Shown: positions 1-11,440 of the stretch, piece after piece
Layout: every line of letters begins with the position of its first letter
How positions within the stretch are numbered: position 1 is the first letter of the stretch
Assembly (NCBI GenBank): GCA_003586115.2
Contig: QVOM02000073.1
Span: forward strand, 50,199,712-50,263,711
Source of the DNA: Salvator merianae
Taxonomy: Eukaryota > Chordata > Lepidosauria > Squamata > Teiidae
Direction of reading: 5' to 3'
DNA: 64,000 nt
Position numbers and translations under genes: made by a program
The notes under the pieces: generated by a model
Seen by the model: only the letters and a program-made list of their open reading frames with translations
The model's database searches: none
Told to the model about the DNA's origin: nothing

Positions 1-210
1 AGTTCCAGACAGTCAATTCCCTGTGTAAATATGGTTTAATGAACCAGAACTATTAAGCTAACATGCAATAATTCCAGATTGGCAAGTTTGCAGGACTTGA
101 ATTTTGCAAAATTCCCTTGAACTCAAGGAAGGGCCCTTTGTATGTTAAGAAGCATCGTCTCATCCAACCTCCTGGTCAAGGATTTGGCTGAGGAGGAGCA
201 TGAGATTTTG
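1..210. other. Intronic sequence, nothing recognised
   Basis: AT-rich sequence inside the presumed MACROH2A1 intron 2. No ORF, repeat or RNA gene stands out. Confidence 0.4.
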
Positions 211-720
211 TCATTTGGAATAAAGATTGACATTTATGTTGACATCAAAATCTTGTGATAGCTGGATGCTATCTTCCAATTGTTGAATGAAAGTACTAGA
301 AGAATTGCAAGAAGGCTCTTGGGAATGTGAAACTGAAGGATCTGGTAGAATATTACTGGAAGAATTGATTTCTAGATTTCCATCTGGTTTCACTGCGTGG
401 GATATCAGATAAAGAATGTTCCTTGCTTTTGTGAATTGTTACTGGAAAAAGAAATAAATTCTGAGATACCTGTAAACTGGATTTAGTTTTATTCTTTTGA
501 CTTTCACCACTTGCGCAAGACTTGCTAAAATGCTCATCTCAGAAACAGTCTTTGATGAGGTTAACTCCCCAACCATGCTCTTGTCGTTTAAAACAGACTT
601 TTCCAGGTCAGCAGTCTTAGAAATTATTTTGTCAAGCTCCTTCTCTTGCTCAGTATTGCAGAGTGTAAGAACAGGTGAATTATGAAGATTTGTAGTTATT
701 ATAGGAACTGGAGCAGTCAC
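211..720 (-). pseudogene. Unrecognised coding-like remnant (two open stretches in one frame)
   Basis: I do not recognise this protein. On the minus strand, an open stretch of about 90 codons (720 to 439) has a plausible soluble composition with a charged helical-looking part (EQEKELDKIISKTADLEKS). After one TAA, a second open stretch in the same frame (to 211) is Ser/Asn-rich and ends QDFDVNINVNLYSK. A splice-like donor (TTACAG then GTATCT) at about 471 and an acceptor-like CCCACGCAG at about 393 would join them, but the phases do not match. It lies in the macroH2A1 intron, so a decayed retrocopy or an alternative exon are both possible; chance is also possible. Confidence 0.2.
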
Positions 721-1033
721 AGATGATGAGCTATCTTATCAGCAGCACCAAGATCACACTCTTCTCATAAACACTGGAAGAGTTGATTGCATAGGACTTT
801 ACCCTTGCAGGGAAAAGTGGCTGCTCTTCAGTTGTTTGAAAAACAAACAAACCCACACACTTAACATCAATTTGGAATGCGGAAAGAAATCTCTGCATTT
901 TCAGAAGCATATTAGGGATAGTTGGAGATTTGAAATCTTTTACATAAATCTCCCACTGGGCAATTTAGATGTTGTCTTGTTGTCTATGTGTAAACTTTGT
1001 CATCGTAAGAGTTGGCTGAAAAAATATACAGTA
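721..1033. other. Intronic sequence, nothing recognised
   Basis: No coding or repeat signal seen apart from a short A/C-rich run near 840-860. Confidence 0.4.
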
Positions 1034-1562
1034 GGCCTTTCCACACATACTGATAAACCAGTACAGTGCAAGGTCTAACGTGCTTCCAAGTCCCTCTCTT
1101 CTGCACTCTGGTGCAGACTAGAGAGGTCACACCCTCTGCTAGGCCACTCCATCCACACTGAATCGAGCATAGCTTGATCTAGGCAGCCCAAAAGAGCTGC
1201 CTAAACTGGGACCATGGTAGACTTTTTTAAAAAGGTCAGTCTACTCTTGTCTTACTCACGAGTGTATGCAGAAGACCACGCACCTTTCTATTCCAGTTTA
1301 GCAGGGGGATCTATTTTGATGGCACACAAAATTGCACTGCCAAAATGGGTCTCCTTGGAGTTCTGAGGCCAGGAACTTTAGTTCCTGGCCATTGGAACCC
1401 TTGCAGCAAATTCTGAAGCTCACACCAGTTTCAGGGCTGTGTGAAGATGTCTGAGGTGTGGATGACCTTGTTACAGGACAACTGGATTGCTCCAGCTGGG
1501 AATTGTTCCTGTAGGAACAGATCCAGCTGCAGAGGTCCAGCTCTGCAAATGTGGAAATGGCC
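1034..1562 (-). mobile_element. Non-autonomous DNA transposon, GGCC-TTTCTGCAC family (copy 1)
   Basis: The ends are imperfect terminal inverted repeats: GGCCTTTCCACACATACTG on the left and, as reverse complement, GGCCATTTCCACATTTGCAG on the right. The 529-bp inside is non-coding and resembles the copy at 16959-17407, for example the stretch around a gggg-ctcattttg motif near the middle (here seen as AAATGGGTCTCC). The target duplication is not clear. Superfamily is inferred from the better preserved copies. Orientation is arbitrary. Confidence 0.6.
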
Positions 1563-2458
1563 AACATCTCTATATCTTGTCCAGTGCCACACATAGATTC
1601 TGTTCCTCTTAATACATAAGGAAATTTATGTTACGGAAAAAAAAAACCTGCTAGGTTGTTCAGGGGTAGTAGATGTGAATCTGTTGTTTTAAGAATAACA
1701 GGACAGGTTGCTAGTTAGCAAATCCTTCTGAGATAACTCCTGTGATATGATTTGTCACTGTTGATTCATCTTGACAAGCTAAAGTATTTATCAATGTTAT
1801 TAGGCATTTTTTTGGCATCCTTGAATTTCTTAAAGTAAGTTATTTCTTTAGATTGATTTCATGCATTTGTGGCTAAATATTTAGACAACTTTTCCTTACT
1901 ACAAAGTTCACTGAATACTCAATTTCCTTTCTAAGAAGCAATATTAATGCACTCTAGTGATTTAAATCTTCAGGGTCAATTCACTTATCATTAATTCCAG
2001 ACAGGGCCTCATGTCTGGAATTATAACATAAGAATCAGCCTGAGGCCACAGCATTATAGAAGTTAAACACCTGCTATGATACAGATGCTGTGAATATTCC
2101 AAGGAGGCCACTTTTGCTCTCTTTCTCACCTGAATCCAGTGGGATTCTGCTACTGTTTCCAAAGCTTAGAAAGGCATGGAATTGCAATACTTAAGCTTCA
2201 AACTGTAATAATAGCAGGCAGACTTGACAACTTAGTGGAGCTCATGGGTCTAGTAGACCCATATGCTGTAATGGTCTCTTGTATAATGATTTATGTTGTA
2301 TTTGTGTGCGTGTGTGTTTGCAAGTACACAAACTGATTTAAACAGCTATTTATTTAATCTCTGCATCCCACAAATGGATGCAAATTGATGAGCCCTTTGA
2401 TTTGATTTGAGCTGATTTAGAAGGCATTTACTTTCCTTGTTTCCATACTTACCATAAA
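1563..2458. other. Intronic sequence, mostly unique
   Basis: A/T-rich DNA with a short TG-rich microsatellite-like run near 2305-2325 and a small inverted pair around CAGACATGAGGCCC at about 2000-2020. No gene or known repeat recognised. Confidence 0.4.
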
Positions 2459-2760
2459 TATCCCTGGGACAGGATGCTGTGTCCCAGGTTATGCAACCTG
2501 TCCCAAGCTGGGATAGGCTGCTGCTGGCGCAGGACAGGTCTGTTCGCCTTGGAACAGCCCATCCTGCACCAGCTCCTGCTGCTGGCTCCAAAGGCTGTGT
2601 GAGCTTTGAAGACCGTGAGAGACCTGTTCCAGGGTAAGGTGAGTAGCATGCTGATGAATCTCAGTGTCGAGGTCTACCAGTAAACTGGGCTGAGGTGCCA
2701 TTTTGGGTGCCATCCTATGTGAATGGAGCATGCTAAGAGGGGGAAGGGCTTCCTCTATTC
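2459..2760 (+). mobile_element. Partial copy of the GGCC-TTTCTGCAC transposon family (copy 2)
   Basis: The block from CAACCTGTCCCAAGCTGGGA through GCTGCTGCTGGC to TGGCTCCAAAGGCTGTG matches, in reverse complement, the inside of the element at 35457-35871. Terminal repeats were not identified, so the ends given are approximate. Several overlapping ORFs here are by-products of its GC-richness. Confidence 0.6.
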
Positions 2761-3055
2761 CACACCAGTGGGCAGCAAAGAGACCCCTATACCTTTTCTA
2801 GCATTGAACAAGATCCCATGCAGAAAAGGACTATGATTCCTCTAGTCCTGAATCTTTCTGAACCAGCCTGAGGTTTGTACAAAGCCAACAGATGAGTTAA
2901 ATAGTAGTAAAGTGAGATATCAAAAATATTCAAAAAGCAATTATATACCTTGTGATTCTGTACACATCTACCTGAAAAAGCAAAATTTTGGTAGGGACAT
3001 CTGAAGCCCTGTCACACATTCTATCTTATTTTCATTTCTCCCAGAGCTAGCAGTG
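2761..3055. other. Intronic sequence, nothing recognised
   Basis: Short unique-looking stretch between two transposon-derived blocks. Confidence 0.35.
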
Positions 3056-3536
3056 GAAGACCCTTTTGACACTTACCTCTATACTAGAACATGTCCCTGC
3101 ACAAGAGCCTATATTCTGCACACTAGTGTGCACTACAGCAGGCCCCATCCCACCTTGTCCAGAGTGGCACCTTATCCCGGACCTGTTGTGAACTTCTTTC
3201 AAATGGTCCACAACAGTACCAGGGTACACATCCTAGGTTACAAAGGGTATGTGGGCAACACACTTAGGCCAGAATATGACAAGGGACCCTTTTTGATGAT
3301 GCTTCAGGAAGCACTACTAGAAGTGGTGTCTGAAGTGGCACCTGTGGAAAGGGTCCTCCCAGAAACGATGGCCAAGAATGAAAGTTTCCTGCCTTTTGAG
3401 CCTGAGCGCTGCCACCAGGGGCTCTTCAGAGGCAGCTGCCAGAGCTGGAGCAGGATAGGTCATTCAAATGCTAACAGCCCTGTCCTCGCATGGGATGTGT
3501 TGCCCGTTCTGTGACAGGGCATCCTGTGAAAAGGGC
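3056..3536 (+). mobile_element. GGCC-TTTCTGCAC family transposon (copy 3, approximate ends)
   Basis: The left end contains ACCCTTTTGACACTTACC and the right end, read in reverse complement, GGCCCTTTTCACAGG, which resemble the family termini. Inside is GC-rich and includes a GAGCTGGAGCAGGATAGG-type segment resembling other copies. The 153-codon ORF at 3053-3514 has no family resemblance and is judged spurious. Exact ends are uncertain. Confidence 0.45.
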
Positions 3537-3894
3537 CAAAGTCTGGTATCAGCATCTGGGCATGGCACTTGGCTGGATGTTTATAAGCTCATCCATCCAG
3601 GTGAACAATGCTCAGCCTGTACCAGGTGGGATTGCACAACTCCTAAAGATTCATGTTCACAATCTAGGGGTAGTCACTAATCCAACACTAGAGTCGGAAT
3701 TACTCTCTGAAGCTTGAATATCTTTCATCAACTTTTCCAGATGTACCAGCTTCATTACAGTCACTCCCACTCCAGTAACATTGTCTTTAGTAAGGTTACC
3801 ATATAAACAAAGAGGGAAGAGCTACTTGTTACCTAGAGGAAATGCTTCCACTATATATAGAATTCTAGTAAATCTAGAATGCGATAATAAAATA
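3537..3894. other. Intronic sequence, nothing recognised
   Basis: May include a little more of the preceding transposon family (to about 3700). Otherwise unremarkable AT-rich DNA. Confidence 0.35.
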
Positions 3895-4240
3895 CTATGA
3901 AGGAATTACGGGAGTCAGATATGCATACACAAATTAAGATAAAGGAATGGAATAAATTAAGAACAGACAACTATCCATGTAATAAAACCTTGCAACTCAG
4001 GAAATCCTTTTTGAAAATCTTCCATAGACGGTATTATACTCCAGCTTTAATCACTAAAATGTATTCATGCATGTCTCCAAAATGCTGGCAGGGGTGTCAG
4101 ACTATAGGTTGCTATGAGCATATGTGGTGGTCTTGTCCATATGTTAAATAATTTTTGGGAAAATTTAATTCTGAAGTTAAAAGGATACTTAGAACTAATT
4201 GCAATTTCTCCATTGAACTATGCTAATTTCATATTTATAG
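3895..4240 (+). mobile_element. LINE L1 fragment, ORF2 C-terminal region
   Basis: The plus-strand translation has FHRRYYTPALITKMY, then C-W-x2-C (KCWQGC) and a later YEHMWWSCPYVK. This is the L1 ORF2 C-terminal zinc-knuckle region, and the same layout is seen in the minus-strand L1 at 50.8-53.1 kb (FYRWYRTPAQLAHM, WWHGCGH, FHLWWEC). The copy is 5'-truncated to a few hundred bases and inactive. Confidence 0.75.
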
Positions 4241-4683
4241 AAATGTAAATAAATTTATTAAGCATATAACCTTGTTAAATTTCATGTTAATCTTTGCACG
4301 ACATCATGAAAAGTTGGAAAGATAATGAACCACTTAATATGCAATTGTCATATTATAAGCTAACACGAATAGTAGTTTTCAAATTGATAACGTATCAAAT
4401 TAATATCACAAACAGAGTATTCAAGAAACTGCTAACGCAGAAATAAGGCAGCCTGTTATTGATACCATATCAATAAATAATGAAAATATCATGCTTCCTG
4501 TGCTGCTAATTTCACTACTGCTTAAATAAGAAGTATGACTACTAAGGAAAGTAAAATGACTTTACTTTTATAGTTACAGTATTTTGCATATCTGTAAGTT
4601 TACTTTTTAAACTATATTTTAATCTTGTTATGTTTACTTTGTAGTTATATAATTATAATAATTATATAATTATTCTTGAGTAC
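4241..4683. other. AT-rich intronic sequence
   Basis: Very AT-rich, with a small self-complementary run TATAATTATAATAATTATAT at about 4645-4670. It may be decayed L1 3' UTR. No gene. Confidence 0.35.
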
Positions 4684-4761
4684 TGTTGGATATAATTACT
4701 GTAATATTGTATATTATAATAAAAACAATAATATACAATATTACAGTAATTATATTCAACA
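4684..4761. repeat. AT-rich foldback, 34-bp arms, 10-base loop
   Basis: Positions 4684-4717 and 4728-4761 are inverted complements with a single mismatch (GG against GA at the outer end). The arms read TATAATTACTGTAATATTG and its complement. The loop is about TAATAAAAAC to A-rich. It could be a palindromic MITE, a hairpin RNA source, or an AT-rich unstable palindrome; sequence does not decide. Confidence 0.8.
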
Positions 4762-5383
4762 ATAAATAAAAGAAGTTGTACAGAAGAGTTCATTTGTGCA
4801 GATGTTGCTTGAGAGGTCTGCCAGGTACCATCATGGACTTTGACTCCACCCAGACTATTAAAATAATATTTCAGATCATCTATTCATCATGTAGATACAT
4901 GTTAATGAGGGGAAGAGTATTTAAGAGAATTTCAAAGAAAGAAAGAAGAGTTCTAGCACTAGTTTTAACCCAACTGAATAAATAAACATAACTTTCGGTT
5001 TTTTTATTTTTTTTTTATAAATCTGTAGTATGAACATTTATGAAGAACTATTTTGCAGGTCTGACACTTTCAAAATGGCAGATCCTTTTCTCACAGCAAC
5101 AAATCAGTTATTTCAAGTCTGTGGTTTATTCTTGCCAGGACTTGGACTTTTGCTATGCAAATATGAATATACCTGACAGTTCTAAATTATGACTCATTCA
5201 AAGCCTTGATTAGTTTCATTTCACTTCCTCTTTCAGGATAGAGATTTAGTGCCTTGAGCAAAACCATTTCTTTTATTTCAAAATTCTTTGTCTTTCCTCA
5301 CTTCATTGAAGCAAAGACATAACACTGAGAACTCAATTTCTAACAGCTAACAGATGCTTCGTTGAGCAATAGTCAGTATTTCC
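4762..5383. other. Intronic sequence, nothing recognised
   Basis: Unique-looking AT-rich DNA with poly-T runs near 5000-5020. The open frames are short and compositionally random. Confidence 0.35.
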
Positions 5384-5413
5384 AACACACACACACACAG
5401 ACACACACACACC
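5384..5413 (+). repeat. (CA)n microsatellite
   Basis: About 14 CA dinucleotides with one interruption (CAG) at 5399-5401. Confidence 0.95.
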
Positions 5414-7423
5414 ATTTAAACAGGAGAAAAAAGTAGTGGTGTTCCTAAAGTATGTGAAATTCAGGCTGTGTCTGTATAGATGTGACTTGCACAAAGCATG
5501 CACAAACAACCCCTAAGGAAAGTTCGAGGTTTTCCACATGCCTCACTTCCCAAAACTGGGATTTTTCCGTAACAGAACAGAAATGGCCCAGGAAGTGTTG
5601 TGTTTCTTCTTTCCTCTGTCACTCTACTTGGATGGTAAGTGGCCTGACACCCATCCCAAGAGTTGAACATTGTGTCTTTCAGCTAAAGAGGCTCCTAAAT
5701 CGTCAGACCATTACATGTGGTGGAACGTGCTGTCAGCATAGTAATAAATAATATATAAAATGTAAATAAGTATTAAGAGAATGACTTGGCATTCTTTTCT
5801 ATACACATTCCTTTATTTTAAAAAGAAAGGGTTGATGTACATTTACCAAAACCTAGTTTATTCTGAGGATATTTAAATGCTGATAAATGTTCAAAGTAAA
5901 CTAAAGAACATTGCATTTGTACAATATAGACTGCAGGCTGACATAGTAAATTCTATGAAAATAAAAGTTATTTAGAAATCAGAATTCTCTGCACACACTT
6001 CCTTAGATACCTCTATTAAAAACTAGCTAACAGTCCACATAATATGTTACTTCTTGAAGATCCCAGAAGCAATATTAAGCTCCCTCATTACTTTTGTAAG
6101 ATTTTTAAAAGGATATAAAATGAAAAGACTTATAATGCTTTTAACAATCTGAGGGCTGAATCTCTGATAGGCTTTCAAAAACACTGAAAGATAAGAGAAA
6201 TATTTTTTCCAGAGCAAGGGAACAGATTTGGACTTACAAAGGCACAAATCTATCTCAGTCAAAATTTATTATCTAAATTAATTTATTCCTGTATCTCCTG
6301 CCAGAAACTCTCAAATTAAACTTGTTATACTCGTGCAGGAGTGCAAAGAGATCAGAGATAAATAATTTGTGCTATTAATACTAATTATCACCAAATAACT
6401 TGAACTTTTTCTTCCTTAGCCTTGGAAGAGGCACTTCCTTTATGAACAGAGATCAGAATAATAAAATTTGAGCTAATTAGTATTACATCATGCTCCTTGT
6501 GGATTGCTTTAACCTTTGTCCTGCTGTGAACACTGGATCCCACAACCCAATATGTCTGTAAGAGTCTCAAGTTATATACCTATCGCATTACTATTGGCAA
6601 GGATGACCATGCTTGTTGACCGAGAAATACATTTTTATTCGTGAATGCATGCGCTCAGATTTGCACCCCACTATACCTTGTGGCTCTCAGGGCAGCTTAT
6701 TACATTATATTTTGTGTGTGTCGCTTCCTAACAAGCTTTTGTTAAGACTTGCAGCCTCAAAAAACCATCAAAAGAAAGAAATTACAAATGAAAATGCAGT
6801 CTACTTTCAGTGCCTGCTAACAGGAAGCTGAAGCCATCTTGATATTTTCACGCTCTGCATCCTGTGTGCATGTCTCTCTGTCTCTCTCCCTCCATGGTCT
6901 GTCTGTAGAAAATGGTGTTTCCTCTGCCTACCAGTTTACACTTCACTGTTACCCTTAACAGTCTGCACATGCTTCCTCCCCTGATTTTAAATGCATTTAA
7001 CCATGATTAGCCTAAGCACTTCCAGATGTTGTTTGAGTGAATGCAGCATACAAGTGTTGGCGTGACTGGTTTACAACTCAGGACAGGTCTGCTATCTCCA
7101 AACAGGCTATTGGCTTCTGCTAATTTTTAAGGATAGTTGTTATAAATCTGTATTTACACATATTGGAAACCTGCCATGTCATTCACACATCTTGCAAATA
7201 CCGGAAGACATAATAACCTTACGCATAACTACTCCCAAATACAATACTGTAGCTAACTCTCACTAGTTTATATGGAAGCACAGCAAGGATGAGTATCTAC
7301 ATCAAATGTAGGCAATATTCACCTATCTGTGGGCCTCCTATGCAGACCAAGGCTAAGCCTAGTGGTTCCCCAAACCAGTAGGGTTTATTTTTCATCTCTT
7401 AATTTGTAGTCTTCCATGTGCAT
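5414..7423. other. Intronic sequence, no gene recognised
   Basis: About 2 kb of low-complexity-poor, AT-rich, apparently unique sequence with a CT-rich run at about 6870-6895. No ORF resembles a known protein. Confidence 0.4.
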
Positions 7424-7792
7424 AGGGAGGAGGAAGAAAGAAGATTAAGTTCCATTGTATTCACTTGTACATCACTGAATAATGAGGCAGAAGTTAGTTT
7501 TAGCCACTGCTTGCTCTAAGTCACTATCCACAGGCCACTTTCAAAGGTGTAGCCCAGAGCAGCAGGTTGGAAGCTACCAGCAGGGCAACAAAAGTCATAG
7601 ATACATGTTGCACACTTTGTGTCACTTCTGGGAGACTCTGAGGCCTGGAGCTTTTGTCTCTGAAGCTCACCTGAGTTACAGGGAGGCAGGGGGGCACAGA
7701 TCCAGACCAGGTTGGCACCAGCGCCTGCCAGATCCAGACTCACAATTCCAGATCATGACAGTTAGATGCAGAAAAGCTCATTATCTCAGTGC

Positions 7793-8094
7793 CAGAGGCG
7801 TAGCAAGGGGGGGGGGGGGCGTGGGTGGTGGTACGCCCCAGGTGGCGCATTGTCGGGGGGCGGTGCCCGCTGGTGTGCTGGGCCCTCCTGTCAGCCGGTT
7901 TGCCTTTTCTTCGTTTCACCGGCACGTCCGCTCGCTCGGTCACCCCGCCCGCCGCTCGCTCGGTCGCCCACCCACGTGCGCGCGCCCAGCAGTCATCCGG
8001 AAGCGGGAGTAGGAGGCTGGGGGGGGGGCAGCCTCGCTCACGCTCGGCTGCCGCTGCTTCACACCGGGTGGCCGAGCGTCTTCCTACGCCGCTG
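7793..8094 (+). mobile_element. hAT-type non-autonomous element (302 bp, GC-rich), 8-bp target duplication
   Basis: Ends are CAGAGGCGTAGCAAGG and, in reverse complement, CAGCGGCGTAGGAAG, matching the common hAT terminus CAGnGGCGTAGC. Immediately outside are CTCAGTGC (7785-7792) and CTCAGCGC (8095-8102), an 8-base duplication with one difference. Eight bases is the hAT rule. The inside is strongly CpG-rich with two G-runs and CGCTCGCTCGGT repeats, so this patch mimics a CpG island. The overlapping 101-, 113- and 176-codon ORFs are composition artefacts. Confidence 0.88.
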
Positions 8095-8102
8095 CTCAGC
8101 GC

Positions 8103-9370
8103 TGTGATTTCAGGAAGGTATCTATGGTAATTATTTGATTCCCTTCTTTTAGCAATCTGTATTTAGCCATTGCCCCTGACTAAGTGGACTGATCCTCAGC
8201 CAGGTGGACATATTAGAAGACAGCCTTATTAATTAACAGCCTTAAGCACTCTTCAAGGAAAAAAAGAAACAGAAGGCTCACTGGGGCAAATATCAAGGTA
8301 ATTCTTACTCCAAAGTTATTTCCCAATCCAATCAAGGTTTGCAGCATTGTATCATTTTTTGAGTCTACTGTTTCAAGATAATGTTTTTGACCACTGTCTT
8401 GGATAATTGTTGCACTTTATCCTGAATTCCTGCTCACAGTCATGGGGTAACCAGAGAGGTGAATTACCAGTGTCCAAAACAGAGTGACCAAAGGAAGCAA
8501 AAATGGTCAAAATGGCTTTATTTAAACCTAACCTCTGATACTCTTCTTTTCCTATTGATTGCAGTATCAAGGCACTAAACCTCTTTTCTGTGGTTGTACT
8601 GCTGCTACATCAGTTTGCAACAACTAACTCTGTTACTAAGGCACAAACAATATAAAAAGAAGGGGAAAGAAAACAGACTTTTGTGGGGAGTTGTATGTTA
8701 AACATGATGGAATTTTTAATATTTTTCTAAGACCTAGATGAAGAATCCAGTGGTACCATTTTCTCTAAAACAGATTTGCAAATTTATGATCTTGGTCTGT
8801 AGGTTCTCTGAATTCAGGATTTACTTTATAAATTCAGATATGAAAAGGAGGACTTTCCCCCTTTGTTCTAATGTTATCCTGACAGAATTTTAATATTTTA
8901 ATAACATCTGATTTTGTGTTTTTATATTCTTTTTTATGCCACATGGAGTCTATTTGGTGAAGGACAAGAGGCAAATACATTAAATAAAGCAAAAACAGGG
9001 TTGTCTTAGACTGAGGCACGATCCACGTGGGAGCTAAGTACACTTTCCCATGCAACAAGGAGCTATGGTGTCCAAACACCCCATGGGCCCTAGGCTTCCA
9101 AAGGTTTCACTGCAACACTTGACTGAACTGTCCTTACCTCAGACTTCTTCAGAGAACACTCATTACAACACTTTGGCAGGGACATTGCTTCCTCCTCCAT
9201 GTGGGTGGGTGGAAGGAATAAGGGGGAAGAAGAGGTGCAGCAGGGCTGAGGGCCCTGCCAGGATGTTCTGCTGCAGGTCAGTAACAGTCACCTTCTGGCC
9301 CCACACCTAGTCTGTCTTTGCAAGCCCTGGCATGGACTTCTCCGCTGCAAATGTTCTGCAGCAGAAGGGT
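8103..9370. other. Interior of the inverted-repeat unit, no gene recognised
   Basis: AT-rich up to about 9040, then a more GC-rich stretch to the right arm. No transposase motif found on either strand. Confidence 0.4.
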
Positions 9371-9580
9371 TCCCAGAAGTGACACAAAGTGTGCAACATG
9401 TATCTATGACTTTTGATGCCCTGCTGGTAGCTTCCAACCTGCTGCTCTGGGCTACACCTTTGAAAGTGGCCTGTGGATAGTGACTTAGAGCGAGCAGTGG
9501 CTAAAACTAACTTCTGCCTCATTATTCAGTGATGTACAAGTGAATACAATGGAACTAAATCTTCTTTCTTCCTCTTCCCT

Positions 9581-11440
9581 AAAAGAGAACAGTGACCACA
9601 ATGTGATAATGTACAACATTAATATGGACAGTAAGTTGTCAATAAAATGTGACACAGAGACCTTAAACTTTTATAAAGGAAACTTCCCCAGAACAAGGAA
9701 ACTAGTAAAAAGGAAGTTGAAGGGGAAAGTTAAAAGTGTCCAATCATTCCAAAATGCATGGACACTATTTACAAATATAATAATAGAGGTTCAATTAGAA
9801 TGCATATCTAAAAGAAAAAAAGGACACTACCAAATCCAAGATGGCACCAGCACGGCTTACGTGTACAGTATGGGAACTCAAAATAAAAAAAATCTAATTT
9901 AGAAAATGGAAATCTTGTCCTAATGAGGAGAACAGGAGGAAACATAAATTCTGGCAGACCAAATGCAAGGTGGCAATCAGAAGTGCTAGGAAGATGTTTG
10001 AGGAGCACATTGCTAAAAACACCAAAACAAATAAGTACATCAGAAGCAGGAAGCCAACCAGGAAAGCAGTTGGACCATTAGAGGAGAACTAAGAGAAAGG
10101 GATGATTAAAGAGGACACAGAGATTGCTAAGAAACTAAATTAATTCTTCCCTGCATAAGCCTGGGGAGAGTCAAAAGAATCAAATTGGATACAGGTAATC
10201 AGGGAGGAACTCCTTACATGCTGTTTGTTCTTGGAATTCTTGCCTCTGCAATTTTCAGTCATCTTTTCACGCTGAATAAAGAGTTATTTTTACTCCAAAT
10301 GGGACCCTTTATTTCTGCTAGAATCTGGCAGGACCTCTCAAAGCATGCCTTCCAAACATGTGGATAAAGACGACACAGCTGACATGGTCCATCAAGATTT
10401 TCAGAAGGCTTTTGACAAAGTCCTCATGAAAGGCTCTTGAATAAATTCACCAGTCATGCAATAAGAGGACAGATCCTGTCCTGGACTGGTAATTGGCTGA
10501 AGGACAAGAAACAGAGAATAGTAATAAATGGACAATTCTCAGAGTGGAAGGAAGTAAAAAGGTTTAGTACTGGGACATGTACATTTTAATTTATCCATAA
10601 AGGATCTAGAAATAAAGTTAAGCAGTGAGAAAAGTTTGCTGATGATACTAAATTATTCAGAGTAGTAAAAACTGAAAGATACTGTGACAAGCTCCAGAGG
10701 GATCTCTTGACATTGGATGAATGGGCAACCAAGTGGCAAATGTGCTTCAATCTTAGTAAGTGAAAAGTGATGCACAATGAGACAAAAGATCTCAATTACA
10801 CCTATAAATTAATGGGGACTGAGTTTTCTGTGACAAACCAGAAAAAAGATCTTGGGGTTCTCATGGACAACTTAATGAAGGTATCAACCCAGTGCACAGA
10901 AGCACTGAAAAAAGCAAATTCAAAACTAGGGCTAGTACGTTGGTAAGTGCCATCATACCTCTTTAGAAATCTATGGGAAGACCATATTTGGAATATTGTG
11001 AACAATGGAACACCTCTCTTATAAGATCAAGCTGCAACATCTAGTCCTCTTCAGCCTTGAAATACATTGTTTAAATGGTGAACTGATTGAAGTGTATAAA
11101 ATCATACACAACACTAGAACTGGGGGCTCTCTATGAAGCTGATGAGCAGGAAAATTAGGATCAACATGGAGAAGTATTTCTTTACCTAGAGGGTTATCAG
11201 GCTATGGAATTTATTATCAGAAGAAGTGGTGACAACAAGGAGCAAAGAAAGGATAAATTCATGGATGACAAGTGTTTCAATGGCTACTAGAACTGATGCC
11301 TAGATACTGCCCTTGGTTGGAGAGACAGGCAGGATGCCTCTAAAGGCCATTTGCAGGGAGTCGAGAGCAGGTGAAGGTTGAGAATGCCCAGAAGCAATGG
11401 TGGGTCACTGCTGTGGCCTGATCCTTTTCTGTTGTTCTGT
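9581..11440 (+). mobile_element. LINE CR1-like copy, degraded
   Basis: It is collinear with the better copy at 60.3-62.3 kb. The endonuclease tail (GTGACCACAATGTGATAATG) comes first. The NKCKVAIR-like linker follows at about 9955, then reverse-transcriptase remnants with an F-Q-K-A-F-D-K-V core at about 10.4 kb and FADDT at about 10.64 kb, and last the typical 3' tail with GGCAGGATGCCTCTAAAGGCC at about 11.33 kb. Many frameshifts and stops make it inactive. About 115 bases at 10222-10336 (with an AATAAA) have no counterpart and may be a small insertion replacing RT sequence. Confidence 0.85.

Larger units (their letters stand above)
7424..9580. mobile_element. 2.16-kb unit with 210-bp inverted terminal repeats
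   Basis: Bases 7424-7633 and 9371-9580 are reverse complements of equal length (210 and 210). Identity is about 95 percent or better by eye: translated, the two arms differ at only a few residues over 50. Outside the arms the flanks are TA on both sides, with arm tips starting GGGA. This suggests a DNA transposon with long terminal inverted repeats, or a recent inverted duplication. The inside has no transposase-like ORF and carries a separate hAT MITE. It abuts the truncated 5' end of a CR1 copy, so the unit probably inserted at or in that LINE. Superfamily unknown. Confidence 0.65.

Noticed and set aside
3053..3514. 153-codon ORF as a gene
   Set aside because: It lies in a non-autonomous transposon and reads through its palindromic segments; no protein features.
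5461..5751. Opposite-strand ORF pair (69 and 89 codons)
   Set aside because: Mutual shadow frames in unique intron DNA without splice sites or similarity.
7482..8130. Overlapping GC-rich ORFs (75-176 codons) as genes
   Set aside because: They fall in an inverted-repeat arm and a hAT MITE, occur in several frames at once, and have no domain.
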